Assembly (NCBI GenBank): GCA_021464245.1
Contig: JADCRB010000037.1
Span: forward strand, 62,001 to 126,000
Source: Carallia brachiata
Lineage: Eukaryota > Streptophyta > Magnoliopsida > Malpighiales > Rhizophoraceae
DNA: 64,000 nt
Reading direction: 5' to 3'
The position numbers were made by a program, and so were the translations under genes. This document shows positions 34,100 to 44,031 of this stretch, piece by piece (positions within the stretch are counted from its first letter, which is position 1; each line of letters opens with the position of its first letter). Below the pieces are notes generated by a model. It worked only from the letters and a program-made list of their open reading frames with translations. It was not told where the DNA came from and did no database searches.

Positions 34100-36090
34100 T
34101 CTGCTCGGTGCGCTTGATGTGGAATTTGAAAAAAAAAGAAGAAGAAATCATATTTGAGGTAATGCCAAGACAATCTCTATCTTGATAGGTTGCCAAAGTA
34201 AAGTTAGAAGTACCTTAATTGAAAGTTATCACTCATTTTATTCGTTTGTTTGTATGTTTTGCATATAAAAGGTCAATGTCATAAAGAATTTGTCTGCTTT
34301 TCCTGACTGTGAACCTACTCAAATAACATTTTTATGCTGCAAGAAATGGTTTCCGCCAAAATTTATTTCTAAAAACTTTAAGTTTGTGAGTTCTAATGTA
34401 TCAAAACGAGTTATTTAATCTAAATATGATAGTTATGTCGTGAAGATTGCTTAGAGACCAAAAAGGACATGTTCAATCGTGGGAATCCTAAAACTGCTCT
34501 AACTTTGCGATCAAACATTAATGCGGCCAACGGCCAAATCAACTTTTCTCTTATACTATGATAATATTACAAAGATTGGCATGGTGAAGTTTGATCAAAA
34601 TCATTTTCAATTCATTGTGAAGCCTACCAGTTTGAGAGTTGTTCTTGAGAAATTGCTTCACCATATCTTCACTTTGAGAAACTGTCAAGCTGAAAATAAA
34701 AGTTGTCCTTTAGGATGGTCTTCAACATATAGAGCGGGCGGCCGGCGATTGTTGGCGAGCATTTTTCTTTCTTGTTTTTTGAACAACAGCGAGCATTCTT
34801 CTGGCCAAAGATTCATAGGCAATATAATGGCACTTTAAGATATGGAGCCGGGGGATGAATCTTGGCACTTTTAACAAATCTACGTGATTGGAGAAAAAGA
34901 CAAGGTCACTCTGGTAAATTAACAAATCCCTATGACATGAGGAATTTGTTGTGACATGACAGAAGGAAAATGTCACTAATAATATAATAAAGCTCTTGAA
35001 TCCATATGAGATGAGGAGAAGGACATCGATGTAATTTTATAAATGCTCCCGTTTGCCTATAAATAAACGTGTTCTTCGCCTCAAAAGCCCGGCCTAACGT
35101 CTCTCTTTTCCTCTCTCTCCCTCCGTGAACTGCAAAGATGTGTTGTTCTTCTTTTCAAGAAAACGGTCACATTGTGACTCAAAATTAGCCTCTGACGGCA
35201 TGGAGTTTGGTGTTGGAATGGCATAGAGTTCGCATGGATGGGAGGCAGGGAGGCTCTTCAGTTGATAGAGGACATGGACGGAGGCCATGGAGTTGGGCAA
35301 TGGAAGAAGGAAAAGAGGCTCTGCTCTCTCTTCAGTTCATCGACGATGCAGAGGGAGAGCGAGCGATCCCGCTGATTTTGACTATGGTCGATTCCTATAA
35401 ATTTTCTCTGTTAATTTTTTCTCATCAGTAGCCATGTTTTATTTTTGTGCTTTTCTCCTGCTCCTGTCTTCTGATCTGTCCTCTTTCCCCAACAGAAACT
35501 CTTTATTGTTTCCCCAGCCTTGCCTCTTCTTTTTCTTTTCTTGTTTTTTTTTTTTTTTTTATCCTTTTTGACTTTATATAATCTATTCAATCTGTTATTT
35601 ATGTCTTTATTTTCCACCTTTTTTTTTTTTTGAAACTCCAATTCCTCTGCTAGCCTCTTGTCATCTTTCTTGATAGTAATTGTGTGCTTCTCTTATGGGC
35701 TGAGAACAGAGCTTGTAGTTAACCACTAATTGTCATCCATTCTCAATTCTTTTTGTGTAATTAGTCGCTAATTTTACTTTCTAGTTCAATCTTGGCATCT
35801 CTTTCTCTTTCTCTTTCTTTTTTTTCCTTTATTTATTTTGTCCAAATTGTATTTTTCTCTAAAGAAGTCTTGTTTTTGGGTAGATCTCTTCCATTACCAA
35901 TTCTTATTTGTCAGATCAATTTCTTTCTCTTTGATCTCCTCTGCATTTCCTCTAGTAATCTCGTAATTTCTATTTTGCCGCGTGCTGTTTTTTACATTAT
36001 TGATAGTTTTATTTCCCTTATTACATGTCTTTATCATTTTCTTTTTATGTTATTAAATAGAAAGCAGTATTCTTTTGTAATTTACAATCT
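34100..36090. other. Inter-block region with a promoter-like segment
   Basis: Contains TATAAATA at 35058-35065 with a following CTCTCTCCCTCC leader. This segment resembles about 61640-62060 (CGTCTCTCTT, GGTC(A)CATTGTGACT), suggesting a second, different duplicated promoter. Poly-T runs are at 35549-35566 and 35619-35631. No coding exon recognised. Confidence 0.45.
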
Positions 36091-36099
36091 TAATTAATC

Positions 36100-36334
36100 C
36101 TACTAGGATACGGATTGCCGATTTATTTTAACAAAAAAGTTTAGCATCCATACATTAATAGTCATACTTGATATTCATATTGTGACAATTTTATTTATTT
36201 CTACAATAAAATTGATAAAATATAATATAAAAAATTAACGTAATTTTTTATCACAAAAATAATAAACGTTATTGTAGAAATTAAGTTTATCATAAGAAAT
36301 ACATATTATATTATATATATATAATATATAATAT

Positions 36335-36370
<36 letters not shown>

Positions 36371-37400
36371 GAAAACTAGACTCTTAGTTTAATTGTGTTT
36401 TAAATATATAACGGTCGCAAAACCGTTTCTTGAAGGGAATTATATTCCCCCGCAACAAGGATTTGTATCTCATTTTATTAATAAAATAAAATAGGTTACC
36501 TAACGTCTATATAAACACCCTGCTCTCTCTCCTTCTCTCACACTCAGATCAAATCAGTAGCTGTGCATTTTGCCCTCTAATGAATTAACTTCCGCTATTT
36601 CCCTCCTCTCCTCCACCCTCCTTTCTTTCTCTCTTTCTGTCTCTTTGATCTCCTCCGTGGGCCGTTGCCAGTTTCTTTCTTCAAGAATCAAGATCGATGC
36701 ATCTCTTTTCCAGCATCTTCTTTCTTCCCTTTCTGTAATAATTTTATTACAATCGATTCAACTCCCCCCTTAGAACAAATCGCCCCCAAATAATATCACC
36801 AAGATTCGGCTCTCTTCATACTTATTCTTGTTTACTGTGGTTTGCACTCGCTGGTCCATTTTATGCCACGGTAATCCTCAGGACTTTGTTTTCGTTTCTT
36901 TCCTTCTTTTTGTCTGTTTACTTGTTTTCTTTGCTATGGTTCTTTATTGCTTTTTTTTTTTTCGGTCTATTGATAATTCTTTACTGTGTTCCGTAACGGA
37001 ATTCACTGCCAGGAGATGATGGCTATGATGTTAGTGCTTTGAAGACACAGAGCTGAGTACGAAAGTTGGGTAATTTATCGTTAATCTGTTCATTCTTTTT
37101 GCGTAATTGGCTTCTCTTTCCATTTTTCTTTCTTTTTTTGTCCTTCGTTTATTCGTCCAAATACTGTTTTTCGTTAAGGAAATCTTGTTTTTGGATACGT
37201 AGATGTCTTCCATTACCAATTCTTAGTCTGTGAAATTGCGCTAATCCTACTTTATTTGTCTCAGGACGATTGGTTTTTACATTATGTGAATGAATCATGG
37301 TCAGTTCAGTTCTCTGTTATCTTCCCAAACAGAGAGGAAGGAGATGAACACTGCAAAGGCTGACACTCGAAAACTAATTGGATTGGAATTCCCCTGAAAG
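36100..37400 (+). promoter_or_regulatory. Array promoter copy 2 and 5' exon
   Basis: Block order: AATCCTACTAGGATACGGATTGCC (about 36096), a TA microsatellite (36319-36366), ACGGTCGCAAAACC...TTGAAGGGAAT (36409), TATATAAA at 36508-36515, a CT-rich leader, GT/AG-spaced segments, then the exon-like ACTGCCAGGAGATGATGGCT...GAAGACACAGAGC at 36995-37060. The same series recurs at 37400-37930 and 50210-50930. Confidence 0.7.
36985..37075 (+). repeat. Recurring exon-like segment, copy 1 of 6
   Basis: Segment built on TTCACTGCCAGGAGATGGTGGCTAAGATG..GCTTTGAAGACAC(A)GAGC. Copies: 36985-37075, 37795-37920, 38285-38440, 43690-43890, 50840-50930 and 51360-51520. The best-preserved copy (43690) reads MVAKMLGFEDTEQSPESW, then open to TGA with ...SSLFEKMLSTMVP. 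Other copies carry stops or are shorter. Each lies near the 5' end of a duplicated block or just before MCM4-like pseudo-exons. The origin is not recognised. Confidence 0.65.
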
Positions 37401-37680
37401 ACTATGGGGTAATCCTATTACCATATGGATGACTCCCAATTTTTTAAGTATTTGTTTTTCTAATTTTATTTGCGTTTCAATTTTCAAACATACAAGTATG
37501 TAATGGGCACAAAACCGCGTTCTTGAAGGCAATCCTCCCACAATGCAGATTCGTATATTATTTTATTTTAATTTAACAATAACTTAATTAAGTCACCTAA
37601 GGGCTATATAAACAAACACCCTACTCTCATTCTCAGATCAAGTCAGCAGCTTTCCAATCTTTATATACGTTTCTTTTGTT
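37400..37680 (+). promoter_or_regulatory. Array promoter copy 3
   Basis: TAATCCTATTACCATATGGATGACTCCCAA (37409), GGGCACAAAACC then TTCTTGAAGGCAATCCTCCC (37505-37540), TATATAAA at 37605-37612, then CTACTCTCATTCTCAGATCAAGTCAGCAGC. It is closely similar to 50210-50440 and defines the 5' end of block U1. Confidence 0.7.
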
Positions 37681-37994
37681 CTTCTGTCTGTTTACTTGTT
37701 TTCTTTTTTATGATTCTTTCTAGAAAATTTTTTCTGTCTATTGATAATTCTTGATTTTCTTTTTTGGCCGTTATGAAAAACTACATCCATAAGGCGCAGG
37801 GTCTTGAAGACCCATGGACTGGCAGCTGTTGTCAGCAGCGTCTCACCGCAGGGAGATGGTGGCTAAGATGCTATGCTATGAAGACACAGAGCGGAGTGCA
37901 AATGTTGGGTGATTTGTCGTTAATATTTTTTATTTTTTTTTAATTTCCACTTTCTCTACATTATAATCCATTTCATTGATTTTTCGGAATTGCC

Positions 37995-38135
37995 TTGAAT
38001 CAGCCAATTGGCGTCAGCTTCCATCGTGATATCGATTGTCCTGTTGATTTTTCTGGAAACAAGGAGGCTTCGCCGCTCCATTTCCGCAAGCAATCTCCTT
38101 TTGCTGCTTATTACCGAAACTGGTGGAACAGTAAA
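37995..38135 (+). pseudogene. MCM4: MCM4 pseudo-exon (nucleotide-binding region), stray copy
   Basis: Reads ALNQPIGVSFHRDID followed by CPVDFSGN. It aligns with the GGNALKL..G.SFRGDINILLVGDPG region (Walker A exon) of MCM4 and with better-preserved copies at 41455 and 44432. The Walker A lysine region is lost. It ends GTGGAACAG|TAAG like the other copies. Confidence 0.6.
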
Positions 38136-39189
38136 AAAAAGTTCTTTTCATTCTTCTGTTTCTATTCAATTATACATTCAGTCAAGCTTCTCGATATTGT
38201 TTTCTTGTTAATTTCAATTTTTTTCCCTGTGTGTTCAGGGATGGTTCTTTTCTTGTCGTAACTGGACATGTCTTAAGATAAACATGTGTTGGGTCTTGAA
38301 GACCCAGGCGCCAACAGGCATTTCACTGCCAGGGACAATAGTGGCTAAGATTTGAAAACAGAGACCAGCAGGCGTGAATTTTGGAATTTCGGCCTCGCTT
38401 TCTGATACATCTGAGAAGATTCTGACTACGATGGTGCAGAGATTGATCTTTAACCTGACAGATATTTTAATTTCTACCTTTGCCCTTTGTTGCTTTCCCA
38501 TTATAGTTTATAATCATTTTACAATTTTACTTTCAAAAGAAAATAACTAGTGGCAAAACCAATAGGGCAGGAGATGGCCTTGCAATGGCTGAAACTTCAA
38601 ATTTTGGGTGGCAAAACCAATAGGGAAAGAGAGCACACTGCAATAGTTGAAAGTTCAAAAGCAGTTGACCAACTTGAAGACATTAAGTTAAGCCAATTAA
38701 TGGTGCGTGAGAGTTCTTATAGTTGTTACTTTTGTTGCCTCAATTGTTCCTTATGTATAGAAGAGAAAATATAGTTCCCAATTGTGGGCCCAAGTGAGTG
38801 ATTACTTTATTATTTCTTTCACCAATGCATATAACTCAGATATTATTCACTCCTCCACTCATCAGTTTGTATAATGTTGATGCTGATCTCTTTCTCTGTC
38901 TGTGGCCCGTTTTTAGCTGAGGATCGGGATTACATTGCAGGTGTTTAAACCCTATTGAAATTACAGAAGGCAAGTTTGACTTTGCTTGCAAGTTTTGTGC
39001 ATTTGAAGCCTTTTTCCTTGTTGTCTATGTTCTAACATTTGTACTCTGTTGTTTTTTGTGTTCTTTTGGGGAGAGGGTATTCTAGTTGTGAAGAAGAGAA
39101 TGGGGTTCACAAAATTGCGAGGCTGATTATAAAACTGTGGGTCCAGGTGAGTGATTATGAAACATTGTATCTTCAATCTGCCTTAGGTC

Positions 39190-39656
39190 TGTTGGTTTTT
39201 AGGGGAGCTTGGTGGTGGGAAATCAAGCTGAAAGTTGCAGAACATGGCTTCAATGCTTGCTGGAAATTGCAGCAGAGACAAAGTCTCTGGTTTGGTGTTT
39301 GCAGTAGAGAAAAGGGATTTGCTGGAGAGAAATTCCAGCAAGGGAGAGGCACACATTTGAGGTACAATCTGACCTCTTTCTCTCTCAACTTCCATTGATC
39401 ATAAACCTCTTATATATAGAGGTGATTTACAAGAGCAGTACATATAGCTGTTACAATTTCTGCAGTGCTTTCAAATTCAAATTCAAATACATAATGACAT
39501 CACTAATTGACTAAGCAAGCTATGATTATACATAAGACTGAAATTATCACATCAACAGCTACTAGGCAAGCTCCAGCATCTTCAAATCAGCAATCATAAC
39601 AGCCATAACTGATTTTTAAATACTGGAATGCAAAATGGCAGCAACATGCTTCAACA
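39190..39656 (-). repeat. 3' LTR of the TRIM-like element
   Basis: TG...CA ends. It contains the palindromic CCTCTTATATATAGAGG (about 39406-39422), a likely TATA region, and a repeated TTCAAATTCAAATTCAAATAC. Confidence 0.92.
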
Positions 39657-40323
39657 CTCCTCCTTGGTGCTGTAATTTTGCATGCTTCAAACTTTCTGGT
39701 TTGGAACCAATCTTCAAGGATGGTTGGTTGACATGGAGTCTTCAAATTTTTTGGTTTATGGAAACCAGTCTTCATTTGTATTTGGCTCCTCTAGAGCCTT
39801 CAACTTGCTGGTTTTTGAAGCCAGCCTTCAAATGTTTTTAGCTCACATGGAGCTTTCAAGTTTGCTGGTTAAGAAACCAGTCTTCAATGGTTTTTGTGCT
39901 TCATTATTTCTCCTCCTGAAGCCATGGAGGTCTTAAAGCTGAGTTCATTCTTTTTCTCCTCCTTGAACTCACAATGGAGGGTCTTCATATGCTCCACAAA
40001 GGATGCAACTTGCTGGAAAACAAAGGTTTTCCTCAAACTTTTGAAAGATGAGGCCTATGATGCCTCTACACAAACTGCAACTAACAGGACAAGGCTGAAC
40101 TTAGAAGTTGCAGGAAAGGATTTTGTTGTTTTAGACCTAAAAACTTGGGAGTTTCAGGTTTTGATTTTACTGCAATTAGAGAAAAGAACAATAGCAAGCA
40201 AGAAGAAAGGAGAAAAGAGAGGTTTCAAATGCTTGAGTGGGACAACTCTCTGGTTTTTCCACATTTTTCAAGTAACAACTCTCTCTTTCTCTCATTCATA
40301 GCAGGTCTCAAGAGGATCTTCCT

Positions 40324-40335
40324 GCTCTGATACCA
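40324..40335 (-). other. Primer-binding site (initiator Met tRNA) of the TRIM-like element
   Basis: The complement reads TGGTATCAGAGC, the standard plant initiator-tRNA PBS, two bases inside the 5' LTR. Confidence 0.93.
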
Positions 40336-40337
40336 CT

Positions 40338-40804
40338 TGTTGGTTTTTAGGGGAGCTTGGTGGTGGGAAATCAAGCTGAAAGTTGCAGAACATGGCTTCA
40401 ATGCTTGCTGGAAATTGCAGCAGAGACAAAGTCTCTGGTTTGGTGTTTGCAGTAGAGAAAAGGGACTTGCTGGAGAGAAATTCCAGCAAGGGAGAGGCAC
40501 ACATTTGAGGTACAATCTGACCTCTTTCTCTCTCAACTTCCATTGATCATAAACCTCTTATATATAGAGGTGATTTACAAGAGCAGTACATATAGCTGTT
40601 ACAATTTCTGCAGTGCTTTCAAATTCAAATTCAAATACATAATGACATCACTACTTGACTAAGCAAGCTATGATTATACATAAGACTGAAATTATCACAT
40701 CAACAGCTACTAGGCAAGCTCCAGCATCTTCAAATCAGCAATCATAACAGCCATAACTGATTTTTAAATACTGGAATGCAAAATGGCAGCAACATGCTTC
40801 AACA
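40338..40804 (-). repeat. 5' LTR of the TRIM-like element
   Basis: Same length as the left LTR. Differences seen: GGGACTTG against GGGATTTG, and CTACTTGAC against CTAATTGAC. Directly followed by the AGGTC duplication. Confidence 0.92.
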
Positions 40805-41091
40805 AGGTCTCATCTAAGATACCTTTTGTTTTTTATCTTTATATGCTTTGCTTTCTTTGGGGAATTTTATTTAATATTATGACATTCCTTAGTGACAATT
40901 AGAAAGAGAGATCCGAAGGATTTTTACCTTTGTTTTCACTTTTTAGAGTTTTACTTTTGGATAAGCTGATTACTTGTTTCATGTGAAGCCAAAACCTACA
41001 AGACTAATTTTTCTACTTCAAGGTTTTATGTTATGGGACTCCAATAGTTTAGTTTGCCTATTACAATGGCCTTTTCCCATTTTGATTGCAG

Positions 41092-42126
41092 ACTTACATG
41101 GATATCCTTCATACTCAAGAAATGATTCGCGGATGCTGGCAGAGGACCCCATTGAAGTAGATACTGGCTTATGTGTATTTAAGGAAGATGTCCTGGTATA
41201 TGATTGTTTTTCAAAGATACTTTTTTTTTTTTTTTGCTGACTGATTGCACGGGATGAAAACTTCAGATAGATCATTTAAAGAGTTTTCAAGGTAACCAGA
41301 TATTTATGATAGACTAACCAGATCTTTGACACAGAATATCTAGGAGCTCGATGACATGAAGAGTGAACCTCTTTGCGGGTAACCGCAGAAGTAGATTTGA
41401 TTAAAATTTTGTTATTTTTTGATCAACTTAAATACTCACAGTGCTGGTTTGATGCCGAAATTTGGGTGTGAATGACTTGAATTTGCCATCTGGTTCTGGC
41501 TTCCATGGTGATATATTAAAATCCGAACCAGCAAGACTTGACTGGTCCATTTCATATGCCAGCAATCTGCTCCTTCTATATGTATGGTGGGAGAGTAGCT
41601 CACCTCTTGGCTTGACATCTTATGTAGCAAATATTTTTAAAATGGGTGGAGCAGTAAGCAAACTTTTTTTTATCCTTCTGTGGCTGAGATATTACTTTGA
41701 TTATATGGGTTTTTGATATCCATGATGTAAATATATAGGCTCTGGAAAGTGGAGGACTTCTTCTATGTGACAGAGGCATTTGGTGCGCCGATGAATTTGA
41801 GAAAATGTTATCTGAGACTATCTTGCATCATATGTTGATAATTCAATAGAATGCATTTTCAAGATGGCTCGTTGTTTACCAGGTGAATGATATTAAACAT
41901 TTTCTGCATTAAATATTGCTCTGCCACTTTATATTCGCTATAAGTGTTGCATTTCTAATGAATGAGCTCAATGTTTCTTATCCTTGCAGATGATGGGACA
42001 GTACAACTATTTCCAGTGCAAAGGCTGACATCATTGCTGGCTTCTGCAAACCTTATTTGTTTGTGGTGTAATCCTAAGTTACCTCTGATTGACATTCATC
42101 ACCTTTCACCTACCTTGTTGTCATGG
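41092..42126 (+). pseudogene. MCM4: MCM4 pseudogene, block U1
   Basis: Decayed exons of the MCM4 subunit of the replicative MCM2-7 helicase, in gene order. 41092-41195: SRMLAEDPIEVDTGL (family: SRMxAEDPMEID). 41264-41380: DIYDRLTRSLTQNI, then TAG, then ELDDM. 41455-41655: DLNLPSGSGFHGDI and GLTSYVA; the Walker A segment is lost. 41742-41850: LESGGLLLCDRGIWCADEFEKM, corresponding to [22 protein letters not shown], so Walker B Asp-Glu is kept but Cys-Ile is changed to Cys-Ala. 41991-42126: an AKA..IIA relic, then CNPKLPLIDIHHLSPTLLS. AG|exon|GT borders are partly preserved, so it descends from genomic duplication, not a processed cDNA. Stops and frameshifts rule out a helicase. Confidence 0.88.
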
Positions 42127-42419
42127 TAAGTAGTATGATCTCTAGCCATGCAACCATGGCAATGAACAATTCTGTACATGACTATATGGGTATGATATAG
42201 CTTATAAGGTTATTTGCAGGAATGAAAGTTTGCAGCAGGGAAAATGTATGTAGAATTTTTGTTGTAGTTATCTTAAATTTAGCCGTAATAGGTTAGACTG
42301 CTTAGACGAGAATGATGACAAAAAAAAAAATAAATAAATAAAAGATGGTTGTTTTTACTAGAATAACTCTGATCATGATGGTTTCTAAGGTTTGGTTTGA
42401 GATACTTGATCTTTGATAA

Positions 42420-43225
42420 AACTTATTGCTTGAAATGCTGCATTATTATTGTGTTTTGTGATCTTTGCTTTTCCTTTCTCGACTTCTCTGTCACGCTGCA
42501 CTAACCAAACTTTCTCCTTCGTCAATCCAAGAACCAGTTGGGTGGAGATGGTTAACTGTTTCTGATTCAACAAATGAGGTGATTGCTTGTCACTAATTTT
42601 ACCTCCCATTACATGTTAAAGCGCTCAAATAGTGCTAAAAATATCCTGAAGATGTTTTTGGCAGATATATTTGCCAACTTATATGCCTGAATTCTTTTGA
42701 AGCTCTTTTCCCAAACAACCGGCAGTTGTTTGATCATCTCTACCATGTCTCAGTGGATTAAAAGAGAAATGGACAGAGAGGATTTCAATGCAACTCCTGC
42801 AAGTTTTTTGTGCATGCAATTGCATAACATAACGTGTTTTTCATATTAAAAATTTGCAGAGCTTAATGAAGGCGGGCTCGAAAGGATGCTGCTGGGATGG
42901 TTTTTCTTCTTTGGATTTGAATTAGTTTCTTGGTAGACGAGTTGAAAAGAAAACAAAACAGTTTGGTAACGACTCATATATTTGATTATCTTCTTTTTTA
43001 TTTACTTAATTCTTCTGTTCTATTTTTTGTATGATGCAAGTGTGATAAGCCGAATTCACTTATTCACTCTTTTTCTTTCTGTTTCCGAATTATTTCTCAC
43101 ATAACTAACACTACACACCTGGTGGCCGGACCATTTGAGGGGCACCTTAATCACTGCATATTAACAGCTATGGTGAGGTAAGTCCCAGGCTTTTCCCGTA
43201 GCAATTTTTAATTGACATCAAGTGT
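42420..43225 (+). repeat. Segmental duplication, partner of 55590-56410
   Basis: About 800 bp collinear in direct orientation: CTGTCACGCTGCACTAACCA, GGTGATTGCTTGTCACTAAT, GGATTTCAATGCAACTCCTGCAA, TTTCTTTCTGTTTCCGAAT and CAGCTATGGTGAGGTAAGTCC. Part of the end is also at 49560-49810. Probably intronic and 3' sequence of the ancestral block. Confidence 0.85.
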
Positions 43226-43239
43226 GTGTGCCTGATACA

Positions 43240-43500
43240 GTAATTAGTAGTAGTAGCTACAATAAGAGCAGATGAGTGACAATTGTACAGCCAGGATCAG
43301 GGCAACCGTTAGGGGTGGGTAGTTAACAGGGGCTGGGTGTGAAGGGAAATTGGGGAATTCTAGGGAGCGGGAATATTTGTAATTTGGGGAAATTCGGGAA
43401 ACAGTAAAAGCTGATGCTGTATAAGTAGGGAAAGAGGTTATTCCAAAAAGGCATGTATGGAGTATGATCTCATTAATATCAACATTTTCTGTCCTCTTTC
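43240..43500 (+). other. Possible solo-LTR-like remnant at the start of block U2
   Basis: GTTAACAGGGGCTGGGTGTGAAGG...GCTGTATAAGTAGGGAAAGAGG...TCATTAATATCAACATTTTCTGTCC has the look of an LTR promoter and R/U5 end (TATA-like TATAAGTA, then a short leader). No second LTR or TSD could be defined. It replaces the promoter segment seen in the other blocks. Confidence 0.35.
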
Positions 43501-43689
43501 TATTTTCACCACGCCAAAGATCGCCAAGATTCTGTTCTTTTCCTACCTATTCTTGTTTACTGTGTTTTTGTTGCTGTATTTTTCTGTAATGATTTGCTTT
43601 CTTTTTTATGGATCTTTCTTGAATTCTTTTTTTCCATCTAATAATGGTTCTTTATTGGTTTTTTTTTTTTTGCCGCATCGGAAATGAGA

Positions 43690-43890
43690 TCCCTAATCTG
43701 AAGACCCACAGGCTGGCAGGGGATGTCGCCAGGCATTTCACTGCCAGGAGATGGTGGCTAAGATGTTGGGCTTTGAAGACACTGAGCAGTCGCCTGAATC
43801 TTGGAATTCTGTGTTTTTGGATTTTGCCTTGTCATCATCTTTGTTTGAGAAGATGCTGAGTACAATGGTTCCATGATTTGTGGTTAATTT
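43690..43890 (+). pseudogene. Best-preserved copy of the recurring exon, block U2
   Basis: Open reading: AFHCQEMVAKMLGFEDTE, then QSPESWNSVFLDFALSSS, LFEKMLSTMVP and TGA. The related copy at 38285-38440 shares TGGAATTT..GGCCT(C/T)..TTTCTGATAC and GAAGATTCTGACTACGATGGTGCA. No family recognised. I cannot tell whether it is a translated exon of a chimeric transcript or non-coding leader. Confidence 0.45.
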
Positions 43891-44031
43891 GTTAATTTTT
43901 TAATATCTAAATTTCCCTTTTGTTGCTTTTACACTATAGTTTATAGTTCGTTTTTGATTTTATCTGCAAGAAAAAAGAGATGGAGGCTGACCTGGTCATG
44001 ATTACAATGCCATTTTCCCCTTTCGATTGCA

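Larger units (their letters stand above)
39190..40804 (-). mobile_element. TRIM-like non-autonomous LTR retrotransposon
   Basis: 1,615 bp: two 467-bp LTRs (39190-39656 and 40338-40804; TGTTGG...CAACA) that I find differing at two bases, and a 681-bp interior without gag or pol motifs. The TSD is AGGTC at 39185-39189 and 40805-40809. It lies on the minus strand: the initiator-Met tRNA PBS TGGTATCAGAGC is the complement of 40324-40335, next to the right LTR. A purine tract (AAGGAGGAG on minus, 39657-39666) abuts the left LTR. The near-identical LTRs imply recent insertion. Movement would need enzymes from an autonomous relative; the LTR plus PBS type suggests Copia-like help, which is inference. 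Confidence 0.92.
37990..41200 (+). repeat. Duplicated block U1 (core), interrupted by a TRIM
   Basis: Apart from the inserted LTR element (39190-40804), this segment is collinear with 51005-52600: GGCGTCAGCTTCCATCG/GGCGCTAACTTTCATGG; TGGGTCTTGAAGA; GGCAAAACCAATAGGGAAAGAGA; TTTGACTTTGCTTGCA; TATCTTCAATCTGCCTTAGGTC; GACAATTAGAAAGA; GCAGACTT(A/G)CA..GATATCCTTCATAC. Direct orientation. Confidence 0.8.

Noticed and set aside
40225..40546. Frames crossing the TRIM LTR on both strands
   Set aside because: They arise from LTR sequence, are repeated in both LTRs, and show no gag or pol similarity.
43240..43500. A definite solo LTR
   Set aside because: LTR-like promoter and leader, but no TG...CA borders with a flanking duplication could be fixed; kept only as a low-confidence remark.
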